From positions 1 through 7,827 of the forward strand of contig DNFX01000241.1 in NCBI GenBank assembly GCA_003486795.1: 7,827 nucleotides of DNA, in the 5' to 3' direction. The notes beneath the pieces are model-generated. The model was not told the origin of the DNA and did not search any database. It worked only from the letters and a program-made list of their open reading frames with translations. Positions 6,122 through 7,827 of the stretch are shown here, piece by piece (position 1 is the first letter of the stretch; every line of letters begins with the position of its first letter). The DNA comes from Actinomycetota bacterium. GTDB lineage: Bacteria > Actinomycetota > Humimicrobiia > Humimicrobiales > Humimicrobiaceae. The position numbers were made by a program, and so were the translations under genes.

Positions 6122-7447
6122 ATGAAGAATTCAAATGAAAATATTGTAAATATTGGAATAATAGGTCTGGGATATATAGGCACCGGTGTTTTTAAGCTTA
6201 TTGAGAGTCAGAAAAACTATATTACACAGAAAACAGGAAAAATACTTAAAATCGTTAAAGTAGCTGACAGGGAAATTGACAGCAGATCAGTTCCCTTCAG
6301 GGAATTTTATGAAGATAAGGTTGTTTTTACAGACAGGGTGGATGAAATAATTAATGACGGGGAAATAGATATAGTAGTAGAGCTTATCGGAGGGATTGAA
6401 CCTGCTTATGAATACATAACAGGAGCATTAAATAAGGGAAAATATGTTGTAACCGCAAATAAAGATCTTATTGCCAATAAAGGGGAAAGTCTTTTCAGGG
6501 CAGCAGAAGAAAATAATGTGGACATACTGTTTGAAGCAAGTGTAGGCGGCGGGATCCCAATAATCGGACCTATGAAAACATCTCTTGCTGCAAATAATAT
6601 TAATAAAATAGTTGGCATAGTCAACGGGACCACTAATTATATTCTTACAAGAATGCAGAAAGATGAATTAAGTTTTCAGGAAGCATTAAAAATTGCGCAG
6701 GATCTCGGATTTGCAGAAAAAGTAAATCCTTCTGCTGATATTGAAGGAAGCGATGCAGCATGCAAGCTGGCAATTCTTTCCTCAATAGCTTTTAATTCCA
6801 GAGTAACATTTAAGGATGTTTACAAAGAAGGAATAAATATGGTGACTCTGGATGATATCAGGTTTGCAAATGATTTGGGATATACAATAAAACTGCTGGC
6901 AATCGGAAGCAATGAAGGAAATTCGGTATGTGCAAGGGTGCATCCTGCACTTGTTCCCAAAGAACATATATTATCTTCGATCAATTATGCAAATAATGCA
7001 GTATATCTTTATGGTAATTTTGTCGGGGAAGTCATGAGTTATGGACTTGGTGCAGGAGACAGACCGACTGCAAGTTCGGTTGTAGGCGATATAATCCAGG
7101 TGGCAAAAAATCTTGACAGACATAAGAAGAAACCAATATACGGATGTACCTGCTTTATACATAAAGAAATAAAACCGATTGAACAAATCAATAATAAATT
7201 CTATGCACTTATTGAAGTCAAGGACCAGCCAGGAGTCCTTGCAAAGATAGCTTCTGTATTCGGAAACAATGCAGTTTCAATTGAATCAATGATACAGAAG
7301 CAGACGACAGAAAGCGGTTCGGCACAGATAGTATTTATAACCCACAGAGTGCTTAATAAGAATATGAGTAAATCTGTTAAGGAGATTGCAAAGCTTGATG
7401 TCGTAAGCAGGGTACTGAATATTATAAGAGTCGAAGATCTTGATTGA
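6122..7447 (+). CDS. hom: Homoserine dehydrogenase with C-terminal ACT domain
   Basis: Hom reduces aspartate semialdehyde to homoserine with NAD(P)H, the branch point to threonine and methionine. The 441-residue product is monofunctional: no aspartokinase domain precedes it. It has a Rossmann motif GLGYIGTG at 15-22, ANKDL at 112-116, GGGIP at 142-146, GIVNGTTNYIL at 165-175, and the substrate-site segment ADIEGSDAACK at 205-215 with the probable catalytic D211 and K215. GAGDRPTASSV at 310-320 closes the catalytic part. An ACT domain spans about 359-436 (ALIEVKDQPGVLAKIASVF), the usual site of threonine feedback control, so inhibition by threonine is likely but not proven by sequence. The ATG start comes one base after the lysA stop (TGAAATG) with only a weak purine site, suggesting translational coupling. 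Confidence 0.96.
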   Translation: MKNSNENIVNIGIIGLGYIGTGVFKLIESQKNYITQKTGKILKIVKVADREIDSRSVPFREFYEDKVVFTDRVDEIINDGEIDIVVELIGGIEPAYEYITGALNKGKYVVTANKDLIANKGESLFRAAEENNVDILFEASVGGGIPIIGPMKTSLAANNINKIVGIVNGTTNYILTRMQKDELSFQEALKIAQDLGFAEKVNPSADIEGSDAACKLAILSSIAFNSRVTFKDVYKEGINMVTLDDIRFANDLGYTIKLLAIGSNEGNSVCARVHPALVPKEHILSSINYANNAVYLYGNFVGEVMSYGLGAGDRPTASSVVGDIIQVAKNLDRHKKKPIYGCTCFIHKEIKPIEQINNKFYALIEVKDQPGVLAKIASVFGNNAVSIESMIQKQTTESGSAQIVFITHRVLNKNMSKSVKEIAKLDVVSRVLNIIRVEDLD

Positions 7448-7528
7448 AATTATGCAGGCATGAAAAATATTTAAATAAATTTAATTGCAAAAGAGTTAAA
7501 AGATATTTTACAGAAAAGGAAATATAAT
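7448..7528. other. hom-thrC intergenic gap, no clear element
   Basis: This 81-nt AT-rich gap is the largest between the genes of the second block. I see no terminator hairpin, no leader peptide rich in threonine or isoleucine codons, and no T-box element. It contains only tiny open frames (three and four codons) and a Shine-Dalgarno for thrC at its end. A TATAAT at 7523-7528 abuts the thrC ATG and cannot serve as its -10. thrC is most simply read from the upstream transcript. Confidence 0.5.
7514..7520 (+). promoter_or_regulatory. Shine-Dalgarno of thrC
   Basis: AAAAGGA at 7514-7520 stands 8 nt ahead of the thrC ATG at 7529 and supports that start. Confidence 0.6.
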
Positions 7529-7827
7529 ATGACAGTTAGTTTCGCAGGAATAATCGAAAGATATCGCAGTTTTTTACCTGTTGATGAAAATACTCCGGTG
7601 GTAAGTTTAAATGAAGGATTTACTCCGTTAATCAGATCACAGTTCCTTTCAGAAAAGTATAACGCAGAAATATATTTCAAGTTCGAAGGCCTTAATCCTA
7701 CCGGTTCTTTTAAAGACCGTGGAATGACAATGGCTATAAGCAAGGCAAAGGAAGCTGGTGCAAAAGCTGTGATGTGCGCCTCAACAGGGAATACTTCTGC
7801 TTCTGCTGCAGCATATGCCCGAAGAGG
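7529..7827 (+). CDS. thrC: Threonine synthase, N-terminal part (runs off the window)
   Basis: ThrC converts O-phosphohomoserine to threonine and phosphate, the last step of threonine synthesis, with pyridoxal phosphate. Only the first 99 codons plus two bases are present; the frame is open at the window end, so this is an edge cut, not a broken gene. Visible motifs are [11 protein letters not shown] (27-37), [16 protein letters not shown] (51-66) with the PLP lysine at K62, and the phosphate-contacting [15 protein letters not shown] (83-97). This arrangement matches the short, type-II-like (Bacillus/Actinomycetota) threonine synthases, which start directly with the TPL segment. Serine/threonine dehydratases share the fold, but [11 protein letters not shown] and the position after hom favour threonine synthase. 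Homoserine kinase (thrB) is the expected next gene. Confidence 0.94.
   Translation, partial: MTVSFAGIIERYRSFLPVDENTPVVSLNEGFTPLIRSQFLSEKYNAEIYFKFEGLNPTGSFKDRGMTMAISKAKEAGAKAVMCASTGNTSASAAAYARR

Noticed and set aside
7523..7528. TATAAT as a thrC promoter
   Set aside because: It directly abuts the ATG, so transcription would begin inside the gene, and a good Shine-Dalgarno lies upstream of it, which implies an upstream RNA start.

Overview
This is an AT-rich (about one third G+C by eye), densely packed bacterial chromosomal segment with every gene on the plus strand. It contains seven protein genes, the last cut by the window edge, and one tRNA gene. No transposase, integrase, phage gene, CRISPR array or defence gene is visible. 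I did not find a previously undescribed system. This is core housekeeping and amino-acid biosynthesis, and its interest lies in gene order and small details.

Layout. Positions 1-145 are an AT-rich leader with a 12-bp inverted repeat and an extended -10 promoter candidate. Positions 146-2848 hold a replication/RNA-metabolism block: tmk (dTMP kinase), holB (DNA polymerase III delta prime, which starts inside the tmk stop) and ricT (PSP1-family protein with six clustered cysteines). Next comes a tRNA-Thr(CGT) gene at 2892-2967 with an encoded CCA. After a short T-rich spacer carrying a promoter candidate, the second block begins: argS (arginyl-tRNA synthetase), lysA (diaminopimelate decarboxylase), hom (homoserine dehydrogenase with a C-terminal ACT domain) and the first 99 codons of thrC (threonine synthase).

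How the genes work together. The second block covers two branches of the aspartate pathway. Hom makes homoserine from aspartate semialdehyde, ThrC makes threonine from phosphohomoserine, and LysA makes lysine from meso-diaminopimelate. ArgS charges tRNA with another basic amino acid. Aspartokinase, aspartate-semialdehyde dehydrogenase and homoserine kinase are not in the window; thrB is expected just downstream.

Organism. argS-lysA-hom-thrC is the order known from Actinomycetota such as Mycobacterium tuberculosis, where thrB, rho, rpmE and prfA follow. The tmk...holB-ricT neighbourhood recalls Bacillota (B. subtilis tmk-darA-yaaR-holB-ricT). Low G+C, three TTG starts among seven genes and the mixed gene order suggest a low-G+C, probably uncultured, lineage that I cannot place from this sequence alone. 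The longest gene-free stretches are under 150 bases.
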